In this document: positions 22,646 to 36,500 of the stretch, one piece after another
Numbering within the stretch: position 1 is the stretch's first letter
Layout of the letters: each line of letters starts with the position of its first letter
Source of the DNA: Siphonodentalium dalli
Taxonomy: Eukaryota; Mollusca; Scaphopoda; Gadilida; Siphonodentaliidae
NCBI GenBank assembly: GCA_032622095.1
Contig: CP136061.1
Span: forward strand, 1,058,001 to 1,122,000
Length of the DNA: 64,000 nucleotides
Reading direction: 5' to 3'
Translations under genes and position numbers: made by a program
The notes under the pieces: model-generated
Databases searched by the model: none
Told to the model about the DNA's origin: nothing
Seen by the model: only the letters and a program-made list of their open reading frames with translations

Positions 22646-23825
22646 CGGGCTTCTCAAAGTACCGCCGGTACCACACATGCCGGTACCGGTATCGATACTT
22701 TGCTAGTACCGCGGTTCCGGTACCGGTACTGGCAAGCCATTTTATAGTTCTAGGTATATCTGGAGGTAATACAGTGCTGAAAATCACAAGCCACGAACTC
22801 TATTATTAACTTGAACTAATGATAATTTGATATCAGAATAAAGAAACTATTTCGGGATATTAGATACCATTTTGGAATATACTAACAAACTTTCCCGTAG
22901 AGTTTAGTGATGCGCAAATGACAACATAGACAATTCAATCAACCAAAATGGAACTATTCGTTGCACACGTTTTGTGGTTTTAACTTATTGTTCTTCTGTG
23001 TGTGATAAACTGATAGAAAGTAACGCGACACACGTCGGTTGTTTTTTTCACTTCACAATATTAAATCAGAATAAATGTATTTGCAAAGTCGCGCGGTCGG
23101 TCATTTTAAATCTAAACAATGATGAGTCAAGTTAGGCAACAATTGCTCTCCACGAGTTCCTATACCAAATATGAACTATCATGTCTATTCAGCAAATTAC
23201 ATGTACATTGTGCACGGTTCGTGGATATTCGTTCCCGATTTTATTATATAACTGGAGGTTCCATGAGTCCCATTTAAATTCAAAATGGTCTACCTTACAT
23301 ATGCAAACTGATACGACATGTGAACGGGTACGTGTGTATGTGATTAATCAAAACGTGTGAGCCATACTTGTGCGTGGGGTCGTTGGTGAATAAATGATAA
23401 GAAATTGTAACTGGGTTTAATGTATAATTGCCACAACTGGGCAAAAATAAAGGCAAAAACATAAGTTGCAATCACAAGTTCCCAACACAAAATAATCTTT
23501 GAAGATTAAAACAATATCACGAGGCCGTGCTTTCAAAGAATTGGAATTCAACCATCGAATAGTTATAATAGACACATAAAAACCAGGAACCACCCTTCCG
23601 TGACCGACCTCTCGCGCCATGAATACAATCACGATCGATGTGCATCGCGTGTAGTTTAAAGAGCGAAACTTGATACTACTGTATTTTGCCAAACAGCCTG
23701 CTGATCTACGAACGTGCATATATGCAACCACAGTATCGAGTACCGGCGGATCTGCACACCAGTACAGTTACCGCAAAAAATGCCCGAGTACGCGGTACCG
23801 GTACTGCGTACCGTTGAGAAGCCTG
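22646..23825. mobile_element. Non-autonomous hAT-type element with 8-bp target duplication
   Basis: Left end CGGGCTTCTCAAAGTACCG, right end CGTACCGTTGAGAAGCCTG; the inverted ends share (C)GGCTTCTCAA followed by GTAC-rich subterminal text (several GGTACCGGTA motifs near both ends). Flanked by perfect direct repeats GGTGGAAT at 22638-22645 and 23826-23833. The 1180-bp interior has no recognisable transposase. The 8-bp duplication and end sequence point to hAT. Confidence 0.85.
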
Positions 23826-23833
23826 GGTGGAAT

Positions 23834-24866
23834 TGTTGTATAAAAAACAGCACTACATGTAAATATAAAATAAAACAGTGCTACATCTCATTACAGATTA
23901 TTTCCACATATAATCAGTGACTACAGGCAGTCTAACAAAATAAAGTTTCAGCGACACTCTATCCGAAGAGGGGGGTAATTTCATCTGTTACAGTCAATGG
24001 AGCGATTATGAATCTGGAAAGCTGGAATTTCTAAGTAATACTAGATATCGACATGACGCGTATAGTGTGTTTCAGAACGAAAAAGTTGAATAAAATCAAC
24101 AAATTTAAAAACAATTCAAACGTTATTGTATTCCATGTCCCAGCCCGGACATATACACCAAATTTCAATAATATTCATTGAGAAACAAAGGACCAAACGC
24201 CATATAACACCCCCTATACACCTTTTATTCCGAGCCGGCCTCGGTATACATTTTATTGTGTGTCCTGAGCTGGCACACGTCGACTGGGGCGAGTTAGCCC
24301 TGGGGCGAGTAGGCCGATTCCGACACCTTCTATAATTTGCAGCAGGTATCCGTTTACGCTGGTTTACGCGTAATTTAATTTAGAAAGTTCCCAAATTAGT
24401 ATCGTAAATAGAGCGACTGCATTTGACAGAGACTTCCTCTGTTATTGTTGATTATCACGTTGTTATAATTAAAAAACGACAAATGCACATGCCGTTCAAA
24501 CGTAGTAGTCTATTTTTCCCCATATGCCGTTCAAACGTAGTAGTCTATTTTCCCCATGTTAAACGACATCCGCAAATACCAAATAACGCTAACCTACTGC
24601 AAATGTTTTACACGACAACTGTTAACATATTTGGGCTGAATTCATCTGATGTGGTATGATTCTTCAAAATAAACAACAAACCATCGTTACTTGGAAATGT
24701 AGTTTGGGCTAACATTTACACAAATCCTGCACCTCTTCTATCCTGACACACACGTCAGATGAGAAACAGCCATCATAGAACCACCCAAATTGGGCGAAAT
24801 TATAGTACGTCCGCGTTTACTGCTGCGCTGATCTGGCTGTGCCAATACGCCTTGCCATTAACTCCC
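23834..24866. other. No gene; one short tandem duplication
   Basis: A 33-bp unit with CATGCCGTTCAAACGTAGTA is duplicated at 24489-24557. Otherwise unremarkable. Confidence 0.45.
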
Positions 24867-25094
24867 CGGCCATATTGGATCCACCCGGTCCAGTTCCGTG
24901 GTTTTAGTGACACAGATCAAAGTTTTGGAGAGAATTCAATATATGGAAATCATGAATAATTCAAAAGCTCCATATATGGAAATGCTACTCCAAAACTTTG
25001 ACCAGTAGCACTAAAACTACTGAACCGGTGCTGGAAGAATCTCTGAAACCACGGAACGGAGCTGGATGAATCCAATACGGCCGCGACCCAGTGA
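24867..25094. mobile_element. Palindromic MITE family E, copy E1
   Basis: CGGCCATATTGGATCCACCC reads back at the right as GGATGAATCCAATACGGCCG. Central arms CTCCATATATGGAAATGCTA and the inverse are visible. An extra segment ACCACGGAACGGAGC lengthens one arm. Other copies: 44458, 44698 and 50741. Confidence 0.8.
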
Positions 25095-25480
25095 TCTCGA
25101 TTTTAGGCGATGGGGATATCTCGCAGATAAACACATTTCGAGTTTCACGCGATGCGAGTTATTTTAGGAAATTGTAGTAAGGCTGATCTGGTAGTGTCAA
25201 TGAAGCTATAGCGATGGGGATATCCCATGGGACAACCGATTTCGGATTTTCGCAGGTTTTCGCGGATATATTTTCGCGGATGTCTCATTGTTGCAGTATA
25301 TATAAATTTTATGACGTTAATTGATTTCGATATTTAGGTATGAAGAATGCCAGGACCACTCTTGAAGATTTTATTGCAGGAACACAATGCATAATATAAC
25401 AGCTAACTTTGTCGATGACGTATGTCTCAGTTGCAATGTCTAATACAGGTCACATTGCGAAGTATCGTGGTGTATTTCAC
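25095..25480. other. No gene recognised
   Basis: Two short near-repeats of GATGGGGATATC; otherwise nothing supported. Confidence 0.4.
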
Positions 25481-25660
25481 CCGATTAGTAGATTTTTGGT
25501 CCGCATTTAGAGGATTTCTAGTGCATGTGGTGAATGAGAAACCTGCAGTAATAAGCCGTATTTAAAAAAAATAATTTAAAGGATTAGTTGTTTTAACGGA
25601 AATGTGAAGTGGAGCATTCATGAAACCAATGTATTTTATATTATAATTTATATATCATTA
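25481..25660. repeat. Interspersed repeat family J, copy
   Basis: Shares GATTAGTAGATTTTTGGTCC (just upstream), GTGGTGAATGAGAAACCT and GGATTAGTTGTTTTAACG with 26830-26980. Inverted relative is at 4830-4970. Confidence 0.65.
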
Positions 25661-25867
25661 TGCCTAATAATATTATCTTGAGGGCGTTACCATTTCTGAC
25701 TATTGTTTTCTTGTTCGTGCAATGCGTCCCCTTCATGACATGTGGGAATTTTGGCGGGAACGTGAGAGAACGGTACCATTCGATTCGGCGCGGTGTATTC
25801 TGTCCGAAAAAACACAAGATATTGAGTATGAGATATACTGATATGAATGAGAGGCTATGCAAATATG

Positions 25868-26181
25868 GGGTGGGGCTCGGTGGCTCAATCGTTAGGGATA
25901 CAACTCCAAGTCGTTTCGCCCTCCCGCACTCTCGGTGAGGGTTCAAATCCATATGTTTCCATCGTGGACCTTGTAACTCGAAATCGCTATCTGGTGGAGT
26001 TGCCAACGGTTACTCGTCGACGGCCGGTGATTTACCGCATATGGTCGACGAGTTTATCAGCCATTGGAATCACTGTTTATATAGATTAGCCGTAAGTGTG
26101 CGGATTTCCTCCACCACTAAAACTGGCAATCACGTGATATGCTGAAAGCGACATTAACCCCAAAATCAACCAACCAAACAA
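25868..26181 (+). mobile_element. tRNA-derived SINE with 13-bp target duplication
   Basis: The head has RNA polymerase III promoter boxes: A box-like GGCTCAATCGTTAGGG (~25880-25896) and B box GGTTCAAATCC (~25939). The body ends AAAATCAACCAACCAAACAA, a tail type I associate with molluscan SINEs. Perfect direct repeats CTATGCAAATATG flank it at 25855-25867 and 26182-26194. The good duplication shows a fairly recent insertion. Short frames on both strands here are shadows. Confidence 0.9.
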
Positions 26182-27957
26182 CTATGCAAATATGTTCCAT
26201 CTCCCGAATTAGTTAGGATTATGTTGGCGGCTCAAATCAATGGACTTATTAGTTCCGATGTCAGTGTATGATACATTTAGCGAATTATACTCAAAGTACT
26301 GTTTATACACTATAGGCCTGGGAACGGTCTATAACGCAGTTGAAAGTTTTTCTTGTTTTTTTTAATGTACGTCAAAACTTGACACCCTGATAATTGCATT
26401 AATTGAATGACATATTGAAACCAAAGTATGACCGATAAACATGCATGTTCAATAATGTGGTCTAAAAATGAGACAAAAATAAAACTAAAGCTTTTGGATT
26501 TTTCGCATTGGAAACACCCTTTTGTTGGCCCTTAAAATTCCGTTGGGGTGATTTCGGACACTAGCCCACGGTAAGCATCTTCCGCCACTACTGCTAATAT
26601 AGCCTATATATTCTATTTTACTATAACTGAAATGTGTCCAGACTTGTAATTATGTCTAAAGAATGTACTTTTTTTTATTATTCTTAAAGCCAACATAGCG
26701 ATGTTGTGATATTTGTTTTTATTACCCCTTGGTGGTGTCCGAAATAACCCCGAAACTCAACACTGTGACCACATGTCTTCGTTGGAATGTAGACTAAAGG
26801 TCTTATTGCGAATTATCCATAGTGTAATTAATCCGATTAGTAGATTTTTGGTCCGCATTTAGAGGTTTTCTGGTGTGGTGAATGAGAAATTTTAGTGATT
26901 AGCCGCAGTTGTAATGATCTGAAGGATTAGTTGTTTTAACGAAATTCTGAGGTGCATGGTGCTTTCATGAAACCTTGAAGGCATTATGATTAATTAGTCT
27001 CCATATTCGGTGCTGAATGAAACCTTATTGTGTTCTGGCTTCTGTCAGTCAATTGCAGACCTCTATTTCAATAGAAATTAGAACAAATAAGAAAGGAAAG
27101 ATACATGCCAGCCGAAAACAATTCTATTGTCGTATAAGAGAACCGAGAAAATAACAGTTTAGTGTATTTGCCGCGAGCTGGCAACACGTCAACATAATAA
27201 CATGTCAATCGTCAATGCGTTTGTCATTGTGTTGGCAATGGGTACTTGGTTATAACCAATATTATATTGGTGTATCATTGCAATGGCCGTTGCATGTTTG
27301 GTGATGAAACTTTCAACCAATTGGAACGTATATGTGCGTCCTTTGTGAACACATGTTACGTATGTGCGTACATATTTCATAATTTTCATAACTTTAGTTT
27401 GACACGTCCGATTTTTTTAAATGTGTTAATATGCTTTCTAAGTTTCTCACCAGGCACATATTATACACATATACACAAAAATTACATATAATCAACTATA
27501 TATACATAGGCATTACATATATAGACATTTTTCACAATCACTACATTAAAGCTGCAATATATTTTATATATGCCTAATAATATTATGTAGATGGCGTTAC
27601 CATTTCTGACTATGGTTTTCTTGTATCGGATTTATCTCCATGGTAACACCATTTACATAAAGCGTGTTTTAATTACAAATTAAAAACAACAATTATGCAA
27701 CTTAGCAAACACCACAGTTTGCGGTTGTTACGAAACAGTGGGGTTTATAAAATTAGTATTTTAGGAAATTTTTAGAGAGCTTTGAGGGAATCTCTACACG
27801 TTGAATACTTCGTAGTTCTATATTACTGATCATCGCAACGACTTCGAAATGTTACCGTCGAGGGTAGCAAGTGACTCGCAGCCCGCCATGTGACGCGCTC
27901 TCAGCCAATCAGAAGAGAGGGGGGCTGGAGGATAACGAATACTATGATATAGGTTGT
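26182..27957. other. No gene; one family J copy
   Basis: Family J sequence at about 26830-26980. The rest is AT-rich with no supported gene. Confidence 0.45.
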
Positions 27958-28420
27958 CTAAGAGCACAATCCCATTGTTGCAATCGTTCCCTGATGTTTG
28001 GTAAAGCACACCAATTCCCAAGGCTGGCGAAGGAATAGTTCAATGATTATCCCATTGTTAGGCACACGCAACTCATAACAGACAATTCGCACGGGAGCTT
28101 CAAAGTGGGACCAGTCCGTGTTGTTTCGGACATATCTATTCACATTCAACGGCGATCAGTTCATGTTAATCACGTTGATGGGCGTGGCTAACCGGCTATT
28201 GTGTCCAATCGCGGCCAGCGCACGGATTGTGCGTCGTGGTCAAAACACGCTCAACGGCACAATTCCAGTTGATTGCATTTTGTGGGATCAATTGTGCTCT
28301 AAGTCGATCAGAGCACGCGAATAGTTCTTTACCAGAATAAATCTCGCCTATGACTCGATTGATTCTGGAAAAGAACAATTCTTGTGCTCTAACCCATATA
28401 CTTAGAGCACAATCCCATTG

Positions 28421-28423
<3 letters not shown>
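27958..28423. repeat. Segment bounded by 21-bp direct repeats
   Basis: AGAGCACAATCCCATTGTT appears at ~27961 and ~28403, in the same orientation, bracketing ~440 bp. Two further AGAGCAC(A/G) motifs lie inside near 28290-28320. Class unknown. Confidence 0.5.
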
Positions 28424-29650
<1,227 letters not shown>

Positions 29651-29744
29651 CAGTAATGCCCTAATTAATCGACTGCTTAACCACAGCATAATTATGGGTA
29701 ACTTTTCAGGATTTAGTCGCAGTCGATTAATTAGGGCATTACTG
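29651..29744. repeat. 94-bp hairpin element
   Basis: CAGTAATGCCCTAATTAATC at the left is exactly mirrored at the right (GATTAATTAGGGCATTACTG), with arms of ~26 bp and a 40-bp loop. Likely a very short MITE. Confidence 0.8.
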
Positions 29745-30225
29745 TTTGTGTTGTTTTAGTAGAATAGTTGCATATCTTGCCACTTTAGTCAACATATTGG
29801 TTTGAACTTTCCACTAGGTCCCTCTCTCCTCGGTATCCAGTCCAAATTCAAGTACACAAATATAAAATAATAAGGCATGTCAGATAGCCTACCAGGTAGG
29901 AAATTTAAAGCCATGGGGAGGGGGTACAAATGCAATTATGCGACCTTGGTAGTTTGCCCTGGTGCAAGTGGGGTGGGTGCAATTTGGAAATCCATGTAGT
30001 ACTAAAGTTAACATCCGGAAACTAAATATGAACAGACGGATGGACCAATAGAGACGTGTTTTTAAACGTGCGTATAACAAAGGCACCAAAACACAACCAC
30101 CATATGCTATGGGAATGTCGCATTTATGCATGTACGTGTATAGTTATGCTTATTCGTCTGATCAGGATGAATACATGATGACTGACTATTTTAGATTCTA
30201 CATATATGAACATGGCTAATCAATA
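29745..30225. other. Downstream flank of the amidase gene
   Basis: Sequence beyond the amidase stop codon on the minus strand, so it should hold the 3' UTR. No clear AATAAA signal was found close to the stop. Confidence 0.35.
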
Positions 30226-30578
30226 TTAATCCAATGTTATACTAGATACATACATATTTAACAACCATAGATATAATATATTGAGTGCTGAAAACGAGGC
30301 TAATATCAGCTGGTGTAGTGTAAGAGATGTAACTATAGATACATCCTTAACGTCCATCATCCATGTAATTATAGGAATACATGTCTTCAACTGTCCGCCT
30401 AGTTTCTCGTATGCTTTCGCGATCTGCAGGATAGAAAGTTCATCGAAGTATTTTCCAATAAACATCATGCCGACTGGCAAACCTCGAACCAATCCGGAAT
30501 TGATTGTCAATGCTGGATGCCCAGATGCGTTGAATGGTGCAGTGTTTTCTATCTGGCCCAGGCCTGCGTCCATTTTTT
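30226..30578 (-). CDS. Amidase last exon
   Basis: 3' splice site TTATTTTGTAG then AA completes the Gln-Glu junction codon from the upstream exon. Conserved text runs through [29 protein letters not shown] and AYEKLG, the usual family end. About 60 further codons follow to TAA at 30226-30228, with a hydrophobic stretch ([17 protein letters not shown]). This tail is not a family feature I recognise and may be retained intron, or a lineage-specific extension. Confidence 0.9.
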
Positions 30579-33500
30579 CTACAAAATAATTGTGCAATGG
30601 GAAAACAGCAAAATAAATAAGTGTGCAATTATAAAGCAAGGACGCAGCAACAGTGTGTGAAGGCATCTCAGTGTGTGAAGGCATCTCAGTGTGTGAAGGC
30701 ATCTCAGTGTGAAGGCATCTCAGTGTGTGAAGGCATCTCAGTGTGTGAAGGCATCTCAGTATGTGAAGGCATCTCAGTGTGAAGGCATCTCGGTGTGTGA
30801 AGGCATCTCAGTGTGTGAAGGCATCTCAGTATGTGAAGGCATCTCAGTGTGAAGGCATCTCGGTGTGTGAAGGCATCTCAGTGTGTGAAGGCATCTCAGT
30901 ATGTGAAGGCATCTCAGTGTGAAGGCATCTCGGTGTGTGAAGGCATCTCAGTGTGTGAAGGCATCTCAGTATGTGAAGGCATCTCAGTGTGAAGGCATCT
31001 CAGTGTGTGAAGGCATCTCAGTATGTGAAGGTATCTCACCGCTAGGAATGTCAACAGTGTGTGAAAGGCATCTCAGTGTGTGAAGGCATCTCAGTGTGAA
31101 GGCATCTCGGTGTGTGAAGGCATCTCAGTGTGTGAAGGCATCTCAGTGTGTGAAGGTATCTCACCGCTAGGAATGTCAACAGTGTGTGAAAGGCATCTCA
31201 GTGTGTGAAGGCATCTCAGTATGTGAAGGCATCTCAGTGTGAAGGCATCTCGGTGTGTGAAGGCATCTCAGTGTGTGAAGGCATCTCAGTATGTGAAGGC
31301 ATCTCAGTGTGAAGGCATCTCAGTGTGTGAAGGCATCTCAGTATGTGAAGGTATCTCACCGCTAGGAATGTCAACAGTGTGTGAAAGGCATCTCAGTGTG
31401 TGAAGGCATCTCAGTGTGAAGGCATCTCGGTGTGTGAAGGCATCTCAGTGTGTGAAGGCATCTCACCGCTAGGAATGTCAACAGTGTGTGAAAGGCATCT
31501 CAGTGTGTGAAGGCATCTCACCGCTAGGAATGTTTTACACACAAAACTGGAAAATTTCAAGTATCAATCTGGTACCGATTTGCATGAATAAATATTTTCT
31601 TTGTTTTAAAATTTAGTCTAAATTTCATTAAGGCAAACATTTAAAGGTACTCAATCCGATCAGGCGGTCTCCTTATCATCAAGTTATAACAACATTTCTT
31701 CAAAATACGCTTTAGTTATCAGAATCTCTAACAACAAATAAAAATAATGCTAACCGCTGTCAACTATGGTATAAATTTCCCAAAACTTGTTATTTATCAA
31801 CATGTTGTTCAACGAAATACAGCCGTATTATCACTTGAGTATCACGACATTTGGCCGTAATTACGACTTGATTTTAGAGTTATCCACCTCCATCCGTAAT
31901 TTTGTTCGAGACCGTCGGTTTGACGATTTTTTTCTGGGCCACAAATAAGGACACATTTCGAGAAATAACAAATTTCAAAAATTTATATCTGATCACTCTG
32001 AGCTTCGATGGGTGGGTTCCTCGATTCAAATCAAATATTTTTACCCCCGAAGCCAAAGAAATAGTAATTTGGGAGCGTCTATTCGGATTATGCATCTTTA
32101 ACTTTCACAAGTCAAAATATGATTGAAAAAAAAAGAAGTTATTTCCGATTTAAAAAGTTCAAATCATGTGCTCTATGATCGATGCAAACAATATGGTAAT
32201 TAAAATGAAAATGAATTTATAACTGGGGTAATAAATATATTTTCATGAATTTATAACTGGAGTCATAAATTTATTCTCATTATAATTTCCATTTTGTTTG
32301 TATCCTGAGAGTCATGAGTGTATTTCATGAGTGTATTCCATGAGTGTGTTCCATGAGTGTATTCCATGAGTGTATTTCATGAGTGTATTTCATGAGTGTA
32401 TTTCATGAGTGTATTTCATGAGTGTATTTCATGAGTGTATTTCATGAGTGTATTCCATGAGTGTATTTCATGAGTGTACTTCATGATTGTATTTCATGAG
32501 TGTATTTCATGAGTGTATTTCATGAGTGTATTTCATGAGTGTATTTCATGAGTGTATGTCATGAGTGTATGTCATAAGTGTATTTCATGAGTGTATGTCA
32601 TGAGTGTATTTCATGAGTGTATTTCATGAGTGTATTTCATAAGTGTATTTCATGAGTGTATTTCATGAGTGTATTCCATGAGTGTATTTCATGAGTGTAT
32701 TTCATGAGTGTATTTCTTGAGTGTATTTCATGAGTGTATTTTATGAGTGTATTTCATGAGTATATTTCATGAGTGTATTTCATGAGTGTATTTCATGAGT
32801 ATATTTCATGAGTGTATTTCATGAGTGTATTTTATGAGTGTGTTTTATGAGTGTGTTTTATGAGTGTATTTCATGAGTGTATTTTTGGCTCAAATTCATT
32901 CATTTGTTGTATATATTCTGTTGTTTATAAAAGGAGATGGTCCCATAAATGATCGGATTTAGGGTACAGTACCGCTTTAAGCTCAATCTACCGGAATGTA
33001 TATATGCTGCTGCCTCCACAGAACAAATATAGGGTGAGAAACCTATACGTCACCATCAAAGTCTCTAACCCACCAAGCAAATACAGGCGAGAAACATATA
33101 CGTCTCCATTAAAGTCTCTAAACTAACGAGCAAATACAGCCGAGAAACATATACGTCACCATCCACCGAGCAAATGCAGGGCGATAAACCTATACGTCAC
33201 CATTAAAGTCTCTAACCCACCGAGAAAATACAGGACGAGAAACATATACGTCACCATTAAGGTCTCGACCCCAACACAGTCTGTTGCTTCATCCACAGAG
33301 CAAATACAGGGCGAGAAACATATACCTGACCATTAAAGTCTCTAACATAACACAGTTGTTATTTTAAATTTGTTTAAAACATATATAAACATTTGTCTGA
33401 CGATATAAACTTTACATGTGGAAATTCATAATGCACATTCAAAAATCTGTAATCGTTTAAATCTCATATTTATAACTGAATTTTACAAAGAAAACAGTGA

Positions 33501-36500
33501 TGGATTGTGCCCCGATTTTGAACATCAAACACAACTCAACCATTTAAAAGATGTTCGTGAAATTAACATAATCCCTTTCACTTGTAAGAACAATAACTCA
33601 TGCAACAACTATATAGTTCAGCCACTGTACCAGATAACAACTATATAGTTCAGCCACTGTACCAGATAACAACTATATAGTTCAGCCACTGTACCAGATA
33701 ACAACTATATAGTTCAGCCACTGTACCAGATAACAACTATATAGTTCAGCCACTGTACCAGATAACAACTATATAGTTCAGCCACTGTACCAGACCACTG
33801 TACCAGATAACAACTATATAGTTCAGCCACTGTACCAGATAACAACTATATAGTTCAGCCACTGTACCAGACCACTGTACCAGATAACAACTATATAGTT
33901 CAGCCACTGTACCAGACCACTGTACCAGATAACAACTATATAGTTCAGCCACTGTACCAGACCACTGTACCAGATAACAACTATATAGTTCAGCCACTGT
34001 ACCAGATAACAACTATATAGTTCAGCCACTGTACCAGATAACAACTATCCGAACGGCTGGAGCGACGGTTTAGGTACTACATTAGTGACGTAGAGCGACG
34101 GTTTAGGTATTACATTAGTGACGTATGTTCCTGAACGGCTGGAGCGACGGTTTAGGTATTACATTAGTGACGTAGAGCGACGGTTTAGGTATTACATTAG
34201 TGACGTAGGTTTCTCGCCAGGATTATCTCAAATAGTGTATGATTCTGACTAGAAGTTCTTCATTGACATGCATCATGCTACAGTTGACTACACAGCTGTA
34301 TGTGAAATGAAATCTGATTATAATTACTGAAGACTCTGTTTATGATATAGTAGCCAGGTTTAGATTGCCCTAGGCACCAGCTACGTCCACACTATAATTT
34401 TATTTATATATAAATACGTGTGTTGAGGGGGAATCACTCAGTGGTTAGACGGCTATGTTCTCTTTTCTAAGGTGTCGTTCCACTATCAAGACACCACAAG
34501 GGGTCATTGACCGTACACGAAATTTGTTTGCATTTAGACACTATTTTTGATAGGAATGGCTGCTGAATCTTGAATACATGAACAAAATCTACCGTAAGGT
34601 TGATAATAGTATAAGCCTAATCAACAATTTCAAACAGTTGTCGATCACGGCTTTCTTCTCTTGAATGTAGCATAACGTGTACGGATGTTTGAATCCCGAC
34701 GTTCCACAAGTCACATCTAAACCTGGCTAACAACATCTAAACTGCAAGACAGAGTTATGTCCCCCAAACCACTACCATCACATGCTGGCGTCGTTTGTTT
34801 TGTGTTTAATATGAGAATCCATGCTCTCCACGTGTAACGCGTTTCATTGTTAATCACTTTTCTGTCTAATTTCTGACAAATCTATAGTTGATTCAAGCTT
34901 AAAGGGGTACTGTACGCCATTTTCAATAAATTCCCGGTGATAACAACGATCTATTATCGATACTATATAGAAATATAAGTAATTTGAGTCGAAGATGTAT
35001 TCTGTAAACGCTCAGGTTAATAGGCTATCTTAAAATTTAATAATTTAAAAGTTAATAATTTAATATAAATTGATTTTATGGCTCCAGCCATAAAATGGCG
35101 TCTCTTAAAATTGGAATTTCCGTGTACAAAACGTAATCAAATTATAATTGAGGGATACTGGATTAATAAAACAATTGCACACACGATCGTTTGAAACATT
35201 ATGCTTATACGGGGAGAAAACCCAAGCCACTCATTGACTAGTGACCATACACTAACTTAAATGAGTATATGGGACTGCTAAGCATATAATATAATGTTTA
35301 TTTGATTCATTTGGTTGAAAAATGTACAAAAATTACTCGACAACGACAATTTGTATTTTTGCATTCCGGTAAATTTGCCATCCGTAACAATACTTCGTAC
35401 TCAACAGACTTTCAAAAAATGGAAAAGTTGTTACGTTATTCTCCGACAACAACATCTTGGGTACAGTACCCCTTTAATTTGATTTAACCCTTTGAGTGCC
35501 AGGTCCGATTTTTGTATCAACCCATATACCCTGTGCCAATGCATTCTCTTATATATGCGAGTCGACCATAGGTCGCCTCGCATATATAAGAGAATGCATT
35601 GGCCTAACATTTTTTAGTTTGTTATTTTTTACAATATTTTACAATTTTTTACAATTTTAATAATTTATTCTTATATTCTTTAACAGACTTATTTTGTAGG
35701 TTTAGGGCCGATGAGATCGGCCCCTGGCACTCAAAGGGTTAAACATATTGTGAGGCCATCTGCATGGATAACACAGTTTCCCCAAAGCGGAATTTAGATA
35801 TGTTATACTGAAGACTCTCCTGCGTATTTTTACATTAAAATAGCTTTCTGACCAATTTATTCTGGGTTAACCCATCTTTGCGTACCACAACCATACTATC
35901 AAATTGTTTCTCTGTGACCTTTGACCCATGTGACCTATAAGGCAAAATTGTGTTAGCTTCATGCCCAATCGCGATACAATTAAATTTTCCATAATTTTGA
36001 TATATGACATGGCCGCATGCTCGAAGCATGCGTCGTGTTGGTGCGTGTTTTACCCTATACCCTAAACAGAATGCACCAAAAACTCATATGGGACTGCCAG
36101 AAACGATGTCAGTTTTGATATTTTGCGCATATATCTCATGGAGGATTTTTGATATGTGGTGTGAAAAAGGTCCGGCACACCATGAACATCATTTCAATTA
36201 TGTACAAATATGGTATAGGTTAGGCCATATTTCTCGTATTTTGACTGGACAGTATATAATGGTAAGCAGGCGGACTATTTTGCGATACTCTATCGGACAA
36301 TTTCCAACTAATTTGATCTTATCCGGAAAATTTCCAATTGAATGTGAACAGCTTAGTTTCTAACAATAATGCTGAATGAAATATAAGAAACACAAAAGTA
36401 TCTAATAACAACTTGAAAAAAGCTTACGCGATGACTGCACGACAGTGCACGTGATCTGGTCGACCAGCGTAACGAGGGGACATAACTCTGCCTTGCGAGG

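Noticed and set aside
25868-25960. Possible tRNA gene
   Set aside because: A and B boxes are present, but the sequence continues into a SINE body with target duplications and does not fold as a full tRNA by eye.
33746-34044. Repetitive [15 protein letters not shown] frames on the minus strand
   Set aside because: Translation of the 32/45-bp minisatellite; no flanking coding evidence.
36004-36363. 119-codon plus-strand frame
   Set aside because: Antisense within an amidase intron, composition not gene-like, no domain recognised.
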